A stretch of 64,000 nt of DNA from Arthrobacter sp. Y-9 (GTDB lineage: Bacteria > Actinomycetota > Actinomycetes > Actinomycetales > Micrococcaceae): positions 3,472,001 through 3,536,000 of the forward strand of contig NZ_CP121463.1 of assembly GCF_029690065.1 (NCBI RefSeq), in the 5' to 3' direction. Positions 24,164 through 35,699 of the stretch are shown here, one piece after another (the stretch's first letter is position 1; each line of letters starts with the position of its first letter). The position numbers and the translations under genes are program-made. The notes beneath the pieces were generated by a model. That model did not search any database and was not told the DNA's origin. It was given only the letters and a program-made list of their open reading frames with translations.

Positions 24164-25273
24164 ATGATCATCGGTGTCCCCAAGGAAATCAAGAACAACG
24201 AATTCCGCGTGGCCATCACGGCCTCCGGTGTCCACGAACTGCGTCACCACGGCCACGACGTCCTCATCGAGGCAGGGGCCGGCCTCGGTTCCGGCATCAC
24301 CGACGCCGAGTACGAAGCCGCCGGCGCGACCCTGCTCGCCGACGCCGATGAGGTCTGGGCCCGTGCCGACATGGTCATGAAGGTCAAGGAGCCCATCGCC
24401 GCGGAGTACCACCGTTTCCGCGAGGGCCTCATCCTCTTCACCTACCTGCACCTGGCCGCTGAGCCCGAGCTGACCGCACGACTCGTGGAGTCCGGGGTCA
24501 CGGCCATCGCGTACGAGACCGTGCAGGAAGGCCGCGCCCTCCCGCTGCTCGCCCCCATGTCCGAGGTGGCCGGCCGCCTCTCCGTGCAGGTGGGCGCCTC
24601 CTCGCTCCTGGCCCCGAACGGCGGCAAGGGCATCCTCCTGGGCGGCGTCCCCGGCGTGCGCCCGGCGAACGTCGTCGTCCTCGGCGCCGGCGTGGCGGGC
24701 ACCAACGCCGCCGTCATGGCCATGGGCGCCGGTGCGGATGTCACCATCCTCGACATCAACATCAACCGCCTCCGCGAGCTCGACGCCCTGTACGGCGGCC
24801 GCCTGAAGACCGTGGCCTCCAACTCCTACGAGATCGAGCGCGCCCTGGTCGAGGCCGACCTGGTCATCGGCTCCGTGCTGATCCCGGGCGCCAAGGCCCC
24901 CAAGCTCGTCACCAATGAGCTGGTCGCCAAGATGAAGCCGGGCTCGGTCCTGGTGGACATCGCGGTGGACCAGGGCGGCTGCTTCGAGGACACCCACCCC
25001 ACCACGCACGAGGACCCCACCTTCAAGGTCCACAACTCGATCTTCTACTGCGTGGCGAACATGCCGGGCGCCGTCCCGAACACCTCCACCTACGCGCTGA
25101 CCAACGTCACCCTCCGCTATGCCGTGGCGCTGGCCAACCTGGGCGTCCGGGCCGCTTTCGAGCGCGACGCCGCCCTGGCCGCCGGCCTGAACGTGGCGGC
25201 GGGCAAGGTGGCGCACCACTCGGTCTCCGACGCCTCCGGCCTGGAGCTCTCCGACTGGCGCGACCTGGTCTAG
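24164..25273 (+). CDS. ald: Alanine dehydrogenase
   Basis: A 369-residue NAD-dependent L-alanine dehydrogenase (alanine to pyruvate plus ammonia). The family N-terminus MIIGVPKEIKNNEFRVAIT includes the substrate-binding Arg15. MKVKEP holds the catalytic lysine near 74, and the NAD fold is VLGAGVAGTNAA. The conserved YCVANMPGAVPNTSTYALTN is present in two readable parts. Length is normal. GGAG at 24152 precedes the ATG. It is divergent from the PucR-family gene, its probable activator, with 237 bases between. Confidence 0.95.
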   Translation: MIIGVPKEIKNNEFRVAITASGVHELRHHGHDVLIEAGAGLGSGITDAEYEAAGATLLADADEVWARADMVMKVKEPIAAEYHRFREGLILFTYLHLAAEPELTARLVESGVTAIAYETVQEGRALPLLAPMSEVAGRLSVQVGASSLLAPNGGKGILLGGVPGVRPANVVVLGAGVAGTNAAVMAMGAGADVTILDININRLRELDALYGGRLKTVASNSYEIERALVEADLVIGSVLIPGAKAPKLVTNELVAKMKPGSVLVDIAVDQGGCFEDTHPTTHEDPTFKVHNSIFYCVANMPGAVPNTSTYALTNVTLRYAVALANLGVRAAFERDAALAAGLNVAAGKVAHHSVSDASGLELSDWRDLV

Positions 25274-25296
25274 TCCGCGGGCTCTCCTCGCTCAGG

Positions 25297-25415
25297 ACGG
25301 GTGGGGAGGGGAAACATTCTGCTTGCTATCCCCAATGCCCTGTGTGCAGCTCACGCTGCGCACAGGGCATTGGGGCCCCTTGACGCAAGCTGCCATGTTT
25401 CCCCTCCCCACCCGT
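25297..25415. other. 119-nt nested hairpin between ald and the ABC-F gene
   Basis: Three nested stems are present. The outer one is 21 bp perfect (25297-25317 with 25395-25415). The middle is GCTTGC/GCAAGC (25321-25326 with 25385-25390). The inner is 21 bp with one mismatch (25330-25350 with 25355-25375), closed by TCAC. Together about 47 bp pair in one arm. It starts 24 bases after ald. It could be an unusually large terminator, a structured RNA, or a small palindromic mobile element. Confidence 0.8.
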
Positions 25416-25766
25416 TCGTCGTTTTGGCCTCGTCAGACCGACCTGCACCACGCGGACACCCCTGGCCACCGGACGCCGGCCGGAGATCTCGCTCCCGAGG
25501 GATGAAACACCCCGGGCTCCTTCTCCCCCTCGACCCTGCCGGCACCGTCGAGACGGCCCAGGCTCCCACCCCGGCCCACGACGGCGGCGGCCTCGAGGTG
25601 CGGCGGGGGTGGCGGGTTGCGGCCGGCCGCGTCAAGGGGCCCCACGGCCGGTTCCACGACGGGACCCGACCATCGCGCCGTGGGGAAAGCGGCCAGAGCA
25701 ACCCGGCACCCCCGCCGCCAACCCCCACAAACCCCCGCCCCGCCGTCGTGCCCATAAACTGAAGCA
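25416..25766. other. Non-coding stretch before the ABC-F gene
   Basis: About 350 bases without a convincing gene. The open frames here have no family-like protein or ribosome site. It contains proline-coding-like C-runs (CCCCCGCC) and, at its end, a -10-like TAAACT (25755-25760) six bases before the ABC-F ATG. I see no -35 element, repeat or operator. Confidence 0.5.
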
Positions 25767-27449
25767 ATGGGCCATATCGACGTTGCCGGCATCGACTACT
25801 TTCTTTCGGACGGCACCCAACTCCTCAACGGCGTGACCTTCAAGGTCCCCGACGGCACCAAGACCGCTCTGATAGGGCCGAACGGCACCGGCAAGACCAC
25901 GCTCTTCCGCATCATCTCCGGCGACCTCAAGCCGGACGAGGGCGTGGTGGGCCGTTCCGGCGGCATGGGCATCATGCGCCAGTTCGTGGGCCAGGTCCGT
26001 GACGAATCCACCGTCCGCGACCTCCTGCTCACCACCGCCACCCCTGCCCTCGCGGCGGCCGGGAAGGCGGTCGAGGAGGCGGAGAACGCCATGCTGGAGC
26101 ACGACGACGAGCCCACCCAGATGCGGTACGCCCAGGCGATCGTCGACTGGGGGGACGCAGGCGGCTACGAGCTGGAGACCGTCTGGGACGAGGTCTGCAT
26201 GGCCGCGCTCGGCGTCTCGTTCGACAAGGCGGCGCACCGCGCGGCGTCGTCGCTGTCCGGCGGCGAGCAGAAGCGACTCGTGCTGGAGGCCCTGTTCGCC
26301 GGTCCGGACGAGCTGCTGCTCCTCGACGAGCCGGACAACTACCTCGACGTGCCTGGCAAGCGCTGGCTGGAAGACAAGCTCCGGGAGTCCAAGAAGACCG
26401 TGTTCTTCATCAGCCACGACCGCGAGCTGCTGAACAACGCCGCGGACCGCATCGTGACCCTGGAGCCCGGCATCAACGGCGCCGGCGCCTGGATCCACGG
26501 TGGCGGTTTCGGCTCCTATGTGCAGGCCCGCGAGGACCGGAACGCGCGCTTCGAGGAGCTGCGCAAGCGCTGGGACGAGGAGCACGTGAAGCTCAAGGAA
26601 CTGGTCACCATGTACAAGACCAAGGCCGCGTTCCGCTCCGACATGGCCAACAAGTACCAGGCCGCGCAGACCCGTCTGGCGAAGTTCCTGGAGGCCGGCC
26701 CGCCGGAGGCCCTGCCTCTCGAGCAGAACGTCCAGATGCGGCTGCGCGGCGGCCGCACGGGCAAGCGCGCCGTCGTGGCGGAGAAGCTCGAGCTCACGGG
26801 CCTCATGAAACCGTTCTCCACGGAGATCTGGTTCGGTGACCGCGTGGGCGTGCTGGGGTCGAACGGGTCCGGCAAGAGCCACTTCCTGCGGCTGCTCGCC
26901 GCGGGCGGCACGGATCCCGAGCGGGAGCACCTGCCGGTCTCGGACATCCAGATCCGCGAGGTGCCCCACGAGGGCACGGTGAAGCTCGGAGCCCGTATCC
27001 GGCCCGGCTACTTCGCCCAGACCCATTCCCGGCCCGACCTGGCCGGACGCACCCTCCTCGACATCCTGCACCGGGGCGATGAGCACCGTTCCGGCCTGGG
27101 CCGGGAAGCCGCCTCCGGCGCGCTCGACTCCTACGGGCTCGTGGCACAGGCGGAGAACAAGTACGAGTCGCTCTCGGGCGGTCAGCAGGCGCGTTTCCAG
27201 ATCCTGCTGCTGCAGCTCTCCGGGGCCACGCTGCTGCTCCTGGACGAGCCGACGGACAACCTGGACCTCCACTCGGGCGAGGCGCTGGAACGCGCGATCG
27301 ACGCCTTCGAGGGGACCGTCCTGGCCGTGACGCACGACCGCTGGTTCGCCAAGTCGTTCGACCGCTTCCTGGTCTTCGGCTCGGACGGCAAGGTCTACGA
27401 GTCCGAGGAGCCCGTCTGGGACGAGAAGCGGGTGGAGCGCGCCCGCTAG
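25767..27449 (+). CDS. ABC-F family ATPase (translation factor type)
   Basis: A 560-residue soluble protein with two ABC domains and no membrane part. Domain 1: Walker A GPNGTGKT, signature LSGGEQKR and Walker B LLLLDEPDNYLD. Domain 2: Walker A GSNGSGKS, signature LSGGQQAR and Walker B LLLLDEPTDNLD. The linker between them (RNARFEELRKRWDEEHVKLK onward) is the charged helical P-site tRNA-interaction motif of ABC-F proteins. These act on ribosomes in translation or antibiotic protection. The subtype is not assigned. There is no ribosome site, and a -10 box six bases from ATG suggests a leaderless mRNA. Confidence 0.9.
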   Translation: MGHIDVAGIDYFLSDGTQLLNGVTFKVPDGTKTALIGPNGTGKTTLFRIISGDLKPDEGVVGRSGGMGIMRQFVGQVRDESTVRDLLLTTATPALAAAGKAVEEAENAMLEHDDEPTQMRYAQAIVDWGDAGGYELETVWDEVCMAALGVSFDKAAHRAASSLSGGEQKRLVLEALFAGPDELLLLDEPDNYLDVPGKRWLEDKLRESKKTVFFISHDRELLNNAADRIVTLEPGINGAGAWIHGGGFGSYVQAREDRNARFEELRKRWDEEHVKLKELVTMYKTKAAFRSDMANKYQAAQTRLAKFLEAGPPEALPLEQNVQMRLRGGRTGKRAVVAEKLELTGLMKPFSTEIWFGDRVGVLGSNGSGKSHFLRLLAAGGTDPEREHLPVSDIQIREVPHEGTVKLGARIRPGYFAQTHSRPDLAGRTLLDILHRGDEHRSGLGREAASGALDSYGLVAQAENKYESLSGGQQARFQILLLQLSGATLLLLDEPTDNLDLHSGEALERAIDAFEGTVLAVTHDRWFAKSFDRFLVFGSDGKVYESEEPVWDEKRVERAR

Positions 27450-27478
27450 GAGCACCCTCGCGGCTGAGTGAACGCGTG

Positions 27479-27506
27479 GGGGCGCGGGACTGCGGTCCCG
27501 CGCCCC
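27479..27506. terminator. Bidirectional terminator hairpin
   Basis: GGGGCGCGGGAC-TGCG-GTCCCGCGCCCC forms a perfect 12-bp stem followed by TT. It lies between the convergent ABC-F and Gfo/Idh genes and can serve both. Confidence 0.8.
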
Positions 27507-27525
27507 TTCACGTCTCAGGCGGAGC

Positions 27526-28587
27526 TCAGCGTGCGATCCGCCGCGCTTCTTCGATCAGCCGCAGCCCGGCGAGCGGTCCGGTCTCACCGGCCACCTCGAC
27601 GGGCGCGGGTCCTTCGCCGCGCACATGCCGCGCCAGGAGCCGGTAGAACTCCTGATACCCGCCGGGCTCACTCGTCACGGGCCGCACCACGGTGCCGTCG
27701 CTGAACGTCCCGGACGCCTCCTCGGGCTCCACGCCGTAGCCCGGGTCCGACGGACGCAGCCCCGCCGAGAGCTGCCGCTCCTGCGGGTCGAAGCCGTATT
27801 TCAGGTAGCTCCCGGCGCTTCCGCGGACATCGAACACCGGGCCCGGCTGGGCGGCGGAGAGGGTCATCGACAGGTGGCTGAGCACCGGCGCCCCACCGCC
27901 CGCCGGAGCGTGCTCGAGGACGAGGAACGCGTCGTCGTCGGCCGGCTCACCGGGGCGGCGCGCCGCGATCTCCGCATGGACCACGCGCGCCGGGCCGAAG
28001 AGCTGCAGGGCGCAGTCCACCAGGTGCGTGCCCAGGTCGAAGAGCAGGCCGCCGCCGCGCTCCACACCCGAAGCCTGCTTCCACGCCTTGGAGAACCCCG
28101 GCGACCACCGCTCCATGCCGGCGTTGAACCGGTGCACCTCCCCCAGCGCCCCCTCGGCCAGGAGCCTCAGAAGGGTGAGGAACGCGTTGTCCCAGCGGCG
28201 GTTCTGATAGACCGCCAGCGTGCGCCCCAGCCGCTCAGCGAGCGCCACGAGCTCCTCCCCCTGCGCACTGGTGACGGTGAACGGCTTGTCCACCACGACG
28301 TCGAGCCCCGCTTCCAGCGCGGCTTTCGCCTGCGGGTGGTGCAGTTCGGGCGGGGTGGCGATGACCACGAGGTCCAGATCCGCTGCGCGGGCGAGGACGT
28401 CCTCGAAGCCGGGCACCACCGTCACGCCCGGGTACGTCTCCCGCGCCGAGCCGGCGCGCTCAGGATTGCCCGTGACGATCACGTCCAGGCTGAAGTCGGG
28501 GCTGTGCTCGATCAGCGGTGAGTGGAAGGCCCGGCCGGCCAGTCCGTAGCCCACCACGGCGGTTCTCAGGGGTGCGGGTCGCTGCAT
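27526..28587 (-). CDS. Gfo/Idh/MocA family NAD(P)-dependent oxidoreductase
   Basis: A 353-residue dehydrogenase with an N-terminal Rossmann fold (VVGYGLAGRAFH, residues about 11-22). The family DKP triad is in VVDKPFTVT, where the EKP lysine is normally catalytic. The C-terminal alpha/beta domain has GGGLLFDLGTHLVDCALQLF with the expected Asp-x-x-x-His. Substrates of this class are usually sugars, inositols or their derivatives, and this one is unknown. It is a single gene bounded by strong hairpins on both sides. Confidence 0.9.
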   Translation of the reverse strand: MQRPAPLRTAVVGYGLAGRAFHSPLIEHSPDFSLDVIVTGNPERAGSARETYPGVTVVPGFEDVLARAADLDLVVIATPPELHHPQAKAALEAGLDVVVDKPFTVTSAQGEELVALAERLGRTLAVYQNRRWDNAFLTLLRLLAEGALGEVHRFNAGMERWSPGFSKAWKQASGVERGGGLLFDLGTHLVDCALQLFGPARVVHAEIAARRPGEPADDDAFLVLEHAPAGGGAPVLSHLSMTLSAAQPGPVFDVRGSAGSYLKYGFDPQERQLSAGLRPSDPGYGVEPEEASGTFSDGTVVRPVTSEPGGYQEFYRLLARHVRGEGPAPVEVAGETGPLAGLRLIEEARRIAR

Positions 28588-28687
28588 GGTCCTCAGTGTC
28601 CCAGCAAACGGCGCCCCTGTCCCGTGCCCGCCCGGAAACGAACAGGCCGTGGGAGCGAACAGGCCGCGAGAGTCAACAGCCCGGAAC

Positions 28688-28732
28688 GCCGAGAGCCCCG
28701 GGGAACGCTGCGCGTTCCCCGGGGCTCTCGGC
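28688..28732 (-). terminator. Strong hairpin ending the peptide-transport operon
   Basis: A perfect 21-bp inverted repeat (arms 28688-28708 and 28712-28732) with a three-base loop TGC, plus a short outer stem (CCGGA/TCCGG). It is 70 bases past the solute-binding protein stop on the minus strand, and the next gene starts 100 bases on. No T-run follows, as in other terminators of this window. Confidence 0.75.
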
Positions 28733-28802
28733 TCCGGTACACCGGCCGCTCACCTCACGGTGAACGGGGCTTCGGCAGGCGGTGAGTCACCGCCGGATGT
28801 TC

Positions 28803-30530
28803 TTACTTGTGGGTGGAACCCTTTTCCCAGCCGACCGTGGTCCAGTCCGGGACGTGGGTGTCCGTGGCCTGGTTCGCGAAGAGGGTCGGGCCGTAGTTGG
28901 CCAGGCCCTTCTTGACGAACTCGATCTGCGGGCCGTTCAGGACCGGGCCGAGAGTGAAGTACTGCTTGGCGTAGTCCTTCTCCACATCCAGGGCTTCCTT
29001 GTTGCGCTTGGCGTCGTCGGCCTCGGACTGCAGAGCGGCGATGCGCTTGTCCAGGTCGGCGTTGCCGAGACCGTTGCGGTCGCTCTCGGTGGAGTAGTAC
29101 TGGCCCACGGCCTGCGTGGCGTCGGGGCCCACGGTGTAACCGGACATGGTCACGTCGAACTCGCGGTCGCCCACGATCTTGCCGAACTCGGCGTTGCCGC
29201 GCTGGTCGATCCCGACATCCATGCCGGCGGCCTGGAGCTGCTTCTGCAGGGTCTGCACGGAGGCGAGGACGGTGGGATCGTCACCGAAGTTGGTGATCTT
29301 GAAGGTGACGGGCTTGCCGTTCTTCTCCATGATGCCCTTGGCGTTCGGCTTGTAGCCGGCGTCGGTCAGCACCTTCTTGGCGGCGTCCGCACCCTGCTCC
29401 TGCACCGGCCAGTTGTCCTGGTAGTACTTGGAGAACGGCATCAGCATCATGGTGCCGGAGTTGGGCTCTTCCCAGTTCAGACCGTTGAAGCGGACCTTGC
29501 GGATGGCTTCGCGGTCGACGGCGGTGAAGATGGCCTTGCGGACGGCGACGTCCTGGACGCCCGGGCGCTTGGCGTTGACGTTCAGGCCACCGGCGAAGAG
29601 GCGCTGGCCGCGGCGGATGTCGGTGTCCTTGGTGCCCTCGAGCTGCTTGTAGCGGCCCACGGTGCGGCCACCGGTCGCGTCGATCTCACCGTTCTTGAAC
29701 GCGGCGATGGTGGCGGAGTCCTCCATCTGGCGGAAGACGACCTTGTCGAGCACCGGCTTGTTGCCCCACCACTTTTCGTTCTTGACCATGCTGACGGTCA
29801 GAGCGGCGGAGTCGAACTTCTCGACCTTGAACGGGCCGGCCATCCACTCGGGGTGCATGTTGTTGCTGAAGCCCTTGTTGAAGATCTCCGGGGTGTTCAC
29901 CTTCGGGTGGACGATGCCGGAGAAGAAGGAGGCCAGCGGGTACACGGGCTGCTTGACCGTTACGACGACGTCCTTGTCGGTCGCACCACGGGTCACGGAC
30001 TCGATGTACTTGTAGGAGCCGGAATCGACGATGTCGTAGTCCTTGTTGGTGCCGTTGAGCACCTTCCAGGTGTTCTCGAAGGTCTTCCAGTCGATGGGGG
30101 TGCCATCGTTCCAGGTGGCCTTGTCGTTGATCTTGATGTTCAGGATCTGCTTGCCGTCCTTGACCTCGGACTTGAAGTCCTCGCAGAAGTCCTTGTCCAG
30201 CTCATAGTCGCCCACCGCGGTGGTCTTCCAGCAGCCGTAGTAGAAAGCCTGGTTGATCGGACCCATGAGCGCGGTGTTGTCAGACGAGTTGCCGCTGTTG
30301 GCGAAGCCGTTGAAATCAGGACCGATGTTGCCCAGTTCCAGAGTCAGGGTGCCGCCCTGGTCCAGGTCCTTGACGTCTTTCGGGTTGGTCTGGATCAGCT
30401 TGGAGACGTCCGAGCCGGACCCCTCGGCCTTGGCGCTCTCGGGGCCCTTGGCCGTGCCGCCGCCGCAAGCGGTCAGCGCCAGCGTGACGGCCGCCAGAGT
30501 GGCGACGCCGAGCGTGACTTTCTTTTTCAT
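28803..30530 (-). CDS. ABC peptide/dipeptide substrate-binding lipoprotein
   Basis: A 575-residue family-5 solute-binding protein anchored by a lipid. The signal peptide MKKKVTLGVATLAAVTLALT ends at the lipobox LTAC (Cys21). Visible family features include IKINDKATWNDGTPIDWKTF, DVAVRKAIFTAVDRE and AGPFKVEKFD. ATG at 30530 has AAGGGA five bases ahead; an upstream in-frame start would block a normal signal peptide. It is the last gene of the operon after two permeases and a fused ATPase. The spacing of 53 bases after the ATPase would allow separate, higher expression. Confidence 0.93.
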   Translation of the reverse strand: MKKKVTLGVATLAAVTLALTACGGGTAKGPESAKAEGSGSDVSKLIQTNPKDVKDLDQGGTLTLELGNIGPDFNGFANSGNSSDNTALMGPINQAFYYGCWKTTAVGDYELDKDFCEDFKSEVKDGKQILNIKINDKATWNDGTPIDWKTFENTWKVLNGTNKDYDIVDSGSYKYIESVTRGATDKDVVVTVKQPVYPLASFFSGIVHPKVNTPEIFNKGFSNNMHPEWMAGPFKVEKFDSAALTVSMVKNEKWWGNKPVLDKVVFRQMEDSATIAAFKNGEIDATGGRTVGRYKQLEGTKDTDIRRGQRLFAGGLNVNAKRPGVQDVAVRKAIFTAVDREAIRKVRFNGLNWEEPNSGTMMLMPFSKYYQDNWPVQEQGADAAKKVLTDAGYKPNAKGIMEKNGKPVTFKITNFGDDPTVLASVQTLQKQLQAAGMDVGIDQRGNAEFGKIVGDREFDVTMSGYTVGPDATQAVGQYYSTESDRNGLGNADLDKRIAALQSEADDAKRNKEALDVEKDYAKQYFTLGPVLNGPQIEFVKKGLANYGPTLFANQATDTHVPDWTTVGWEKGSTHK

Positions 30531-30583
30531 ACTGTTCCCTTCAAAGGAGCGAGGGTTGGGTTTCCCACTGTCATCAACGATAT

Positions 30584-32790
<2,207 letters not shown>

Positions 32791-32794
<4 letters not shown>

Positions 32795-33777
32795 GCCGCC
32801 GCCTCCACGGTGTTCTTGCGGGCCTTGCGCGACTTCTTGGCCTTGCCCACGGAGCTGGAGCTCGGGTCGAAGGCGTCGCGGAGGCCGTCATTCATCATGG
32901 CCATGGAGCCGGTCAGGGCGAACATGGCCAGGAGCGGGAACCAGAACATCCAGGGGAAGCTGCTGACCTGCTGGCTGGCCTGGCCGATCAGGATGCCGAG
33001 GCTCATGTCCGGCGGCTTGATGCCGATGCCGATGAAGGAATACGCCACCTCGGAGAGGATCGCCAGGGTCACGCCGCGGGTGATCTCCAGGACCAGCAGC
33101 GAGCCGATGTTGGGGATCAGGTGCTTCCAGACGATGCGCCAGGTGGAGACGCCCATGTAACGAGCGGCCTTGACGTAGTCCCGTTCGATGAGGGACATGG
33201 AGATGGAGCGGATGAGTCGCGCGGCGCCCATCCAGCCGAACACCAGCAGGACCACGGTCAGCAGGAACCAGCTCGGGAGCGCGTCCTTCAGATCGCCGCC
33301 GTTGCCACTGGTGACCACGGCCACCACGAGCAGCGAGGGCATCATGATGAGCGCTTCGAGGATGAAGAGCATCACCTTGTCGACCTTGCCGCCGTAGAAG
33401 GCCATGACACAGCCGTACACGGCGGCCACGAGCATGGAGCCGACGCCCACGATCAAGCCGATCAGGATCGAGGTCCGCACCCCTTCGACCATGAGGACGT
33501 AGAGGTCCACACCGGCCTGGGTGGTGCCGAAGAAGTGGTCCGCGGAAGGGCCCTCGCCGATGAAGGCGGGGTCGATGTCGTTCTTGGTCCAGGGGGTGAG
33601 GAACTGGCCCACCAGGGAGAAGACCGTCAGGGCCAGGAAGAGGATCAGGCCCGCCACGGCGGTCTTGTTCCGGAGGAAGCGGCGGAAGATGATGACGCCC
33701 TTGGCGATCACCACGCCGTCGTCCGTCGTGAGAACGTCCGCCTCTGTCTCAGGCTGGACCGCGTCAACAGTGGACAT
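32791..33777 (-). CDS. ABC peptide permease, DppC type
   Basis: A 328-residue membrane subunit. After a cytosolic N-terminus it has the OppC-N region (FRRFLRNKTAVAGLILF) and five more helices. The ATPase-contact loop is KAARYMGVSTWRIVWKHLIPN. ATG at 33777 overlaps the upstream permease stop in TGATG. A much longer open frame continues upstream in this phase but is antisense-like in composition and was not used. The C-terminus is serine- and lysine-rich. Confidence 0.93.
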
Positions 33778-34760
33778 CAGGAAACCCTCACTCTCGGGTC
33801 GACCAGGGTGGTGGCAAGGTCCGCGAGGATGGCGCCGACGGCGAAGATCACGGAGCCGTAGGCCAGTGTCGCGGTGGCCGCGTTGACGTCCTGCTTGCCG
33901 ATCGCGTCGATGCTCCAGAAGCCGACGCCGGGCCACGCGAAGATGGCCTCGGCGAAGAAGCCGCCCGCGAAGATGGCCGGCACGGTGAAGGCGATGGTCT
34001 GAGCGACGGGGATGAAGGAGACCCGCAGCGCGTGGCGCCGGATGGCCTGGTTCCGGGTGAGGCCCTTGGCCCTGGCGGTGCGGACGAAGTCGGCGTTGAC
34101 GTTGTCCAGCAGGTACTGGCGCTGGGCGATCTGATAACCGCCCCAGCCCACCAGGGTGATGGCGAAGGTCGGCACCACGTAGTGGGCCACGAGGTCCACG
34201 AAGGCGGGCCATCCCGGCTCCACGCCGGGTGTCGAGATGCCGGTGACGAAGAAGATCTGCTGACCGGTGGCGTCGTTGATCCAGATCGCCGCCAGCTGCA
34301 CCAGGAAGTAGGCGATCGGGGCCGGGACGATGTACGTCAGGTAGGAATAGCTGGTGATCACGCGGTCGGAGGCCTTGTACTGCCGTGCAGCCGTGAACAC
34401 ACCGAGCGCGACGCCGATCACGAGCGTCAGGAAAATCGCGGCGATGAACAGGCGGGTGGAGACCCACACGCGGTCGCCGAAGGCCGCGTTGACCGAGCCG
34501 CCGGCCGGGCTCATGCCCCAGTCCCAGCGGGTCACGATGCCCGTGAGCCACTGGACGTAGCGGTCCCAGGGGCTCATGGCGGGGTCGAGTCCCTTGAGCG
34601 CCAGGGAGTGTGCGACCTGTTCGGGGGTGGGCCGCGGGATCCTCTCCTGCTCGATCAGGGCTGGCTTCATAGTGGAGACCGCCAGGAAGTACCCGGCCGA
34701 GGTGGTCAGGAAGATCATGACCACATAGGTCGCCATGCGCTTGAGGAGATACTTGATCAC
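33777..34760 (-). CDS. ABC peptide permease, DppB type
   Basis: A 327-residue membrane subunit, first gene of the peptide importer operon. It begins with the DppB-type MIKYLLKRMATYVVMIFLTT and carries the contact loop DFVRTARAKGLTRNQAIRRHALR. Helices are followed by the conserved FAEAIFAWPGVGFW. The ligand is dipeptide, oligopeptide or a similar compound; the permeases do not tell which. The upstream region (to 35153) holds the operon promoter but no operator I can assign. Confidence 0.93.
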   Translation of the reverse strand: MIKYLLKRMATYVVMIFLTTSAGYFLAVSTMKPALIEQERIPRPTPEQVAHSLALKGLDPAMSPWDRYVQWLTGIVTRWDWGMSPAGGSVNAAFGDRVWVSTRLFIAAIFLTLVIGVALGVFTAARQYKASDRVITSYSYLTYIVPAPIAYFLVQLAAIWINDATGQQIFFVTGISTPGVEPGWPAFVDLVAHYVVPTFAITLVGWGGYQIAQRQYLLDNVNADFVRTARAKGLTRNQAIRRHALRVSFIPVAQTIAFTVPAIFAGGFFAEAIFAWPGVGFWSIDAIGKQDVNAATATLAYGSVIFAVGAILADLATTLVDPRVRVS

Positions 34761-35153
34761 TGACGTCCGCCCTTCTCACGCATGGCGCGCAGGCGTGAGG
34801 GCGTACGGCTACCGCGCAAGGCAGGGGCCGTGGATTTTTGGTGCACGGGGTTTCCTTCCAGACTGCCGCGGGCTCGTGGCCTGTGTGCGGCGCGTCACAT
34901 TCCATCGGAAAAGTACCACGAACCACGCGGTCTGAAAGGCCTATTTCACTCCTTGGCAATCAGATCGTTATCTAGCTACCGGTCGGTAACGCAGGGTTGC
35001 GCAAGGAGTGGACACCCGACGGCCCTCACTATAAAGTGACCGTTTCACATCTCCTCCGGCCGCGCCGAACGATCCACCAGCTCCGATGCACTTTTCCGCC
35101 GTGCCGCCGCCGTCTACAGTTACTTGCAACATAAGCATCAACGAGGAGCGGAT
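34761..35153. other. Intergenic region with two divergent promoters
   Basis: This 393-base gap separates the peptide importer (minus) from the UspA gene (plus). It is richer in A and T than the coding DNA around it. It holds a dyad CACT-ATAA-AGTG around 35027 and a -10-like TACAGT near 35114 that fits the UspA gene. I see no gene and no strong palindrome. Confidence 0.45.
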
Positions 35154-35573
35154 ATGTCCGGAATTGTGATTGTTGGCGTCGACGGTAGCGAGACCGCGGC
35201 CCGGGCTGCCGCAGCGGCCTACAAGCTGGCCCAGGGCCTCGAAGCCCGGCTGCACGTGATCACCGCCTTCGACAAGGACAACGTCGAGGTCTTCGGCAGC
35301 GGCAGCGACACCTTCATCATGTCCGACGCCGATGACGCGCAGCGCGTGGCCAAGCAGGTCGCCGAGGGCCTGGGCACGGACGTCGAGTACCTGTCCGCCC
35401 GCGGCAAGCCGGCCGACGCCCTCCTGTCCGAGGCCGAGCGCCTCGGCGCCGATGTGATCGTGGTCGGCAACCGCCGCATGAGCGGCATCGGCCGCGTCCT
35501 GGGTTCCGTCGCTAACACCGTCGCGCACAACGCCCCCTGCGACGTCTACATCGTCAACACCACGGTGTCCTGA
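35154..35573 (+). CDS. Universal stress protein (UspA family)
   Basis: A 139-residue cytosolic Usp domain. The N-terminal strand GIVIVGVDGSE contains the first ATP-binding aspartate. The C-terminal ATP-loop GNRRMSGIGRVLGSVANTV matches the G-x2-G-x9-G-S/T-type motif, so this protein should bind ATP. GAGGAG at 35143-35148 precedes the ATG. It stands alone, ended by the hairpin at 35623. These proteins aid survival in starvation or hypoxia in actinobacteria, but the exact role here is not shown. Confidence 0.92.
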   Translation: MSGIVIVGVDGSETAARAAAAAYKLAQGLEARLHVITAFDKDNVEVFGSGSDTFIMSDADDAQRVAKQVAEGLGTDVEYLSARGKPADALLSEAERLGADVIVVGNRRMSGIGRVLGSVANTVAHNAPCDVYIVNTTVS

Positions 35574-35622
35574 CCGGTCTCCCGACCAGCGCACGCACCG
35601 GCCGCGCGTTCACGCGCAGCCC

Positions 35623-35689
35623 GCACGACGACGGCGCCGTCCCCCCGAGGTTCCCTGCGGAACGTCCGGGGGCGGCGCCGCCGTCGTGC
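35623..35689. terminator. Bidirectional terminator between UspA and GNAT genes
   Basis: A long, slightly imperfect stem pairs GCACGACGACGGCGCCG (from 35623) with CGGCGCCGCCGTCGTGC (to 35689). An inner hairpin GTTCC/GGAAC closes it. It lies between two convergent genes. The same outer sequence recurs in the terminator at 48684. Confidence 0.75.
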
Positions 35690-35699
35690 AAGCCTCCGA

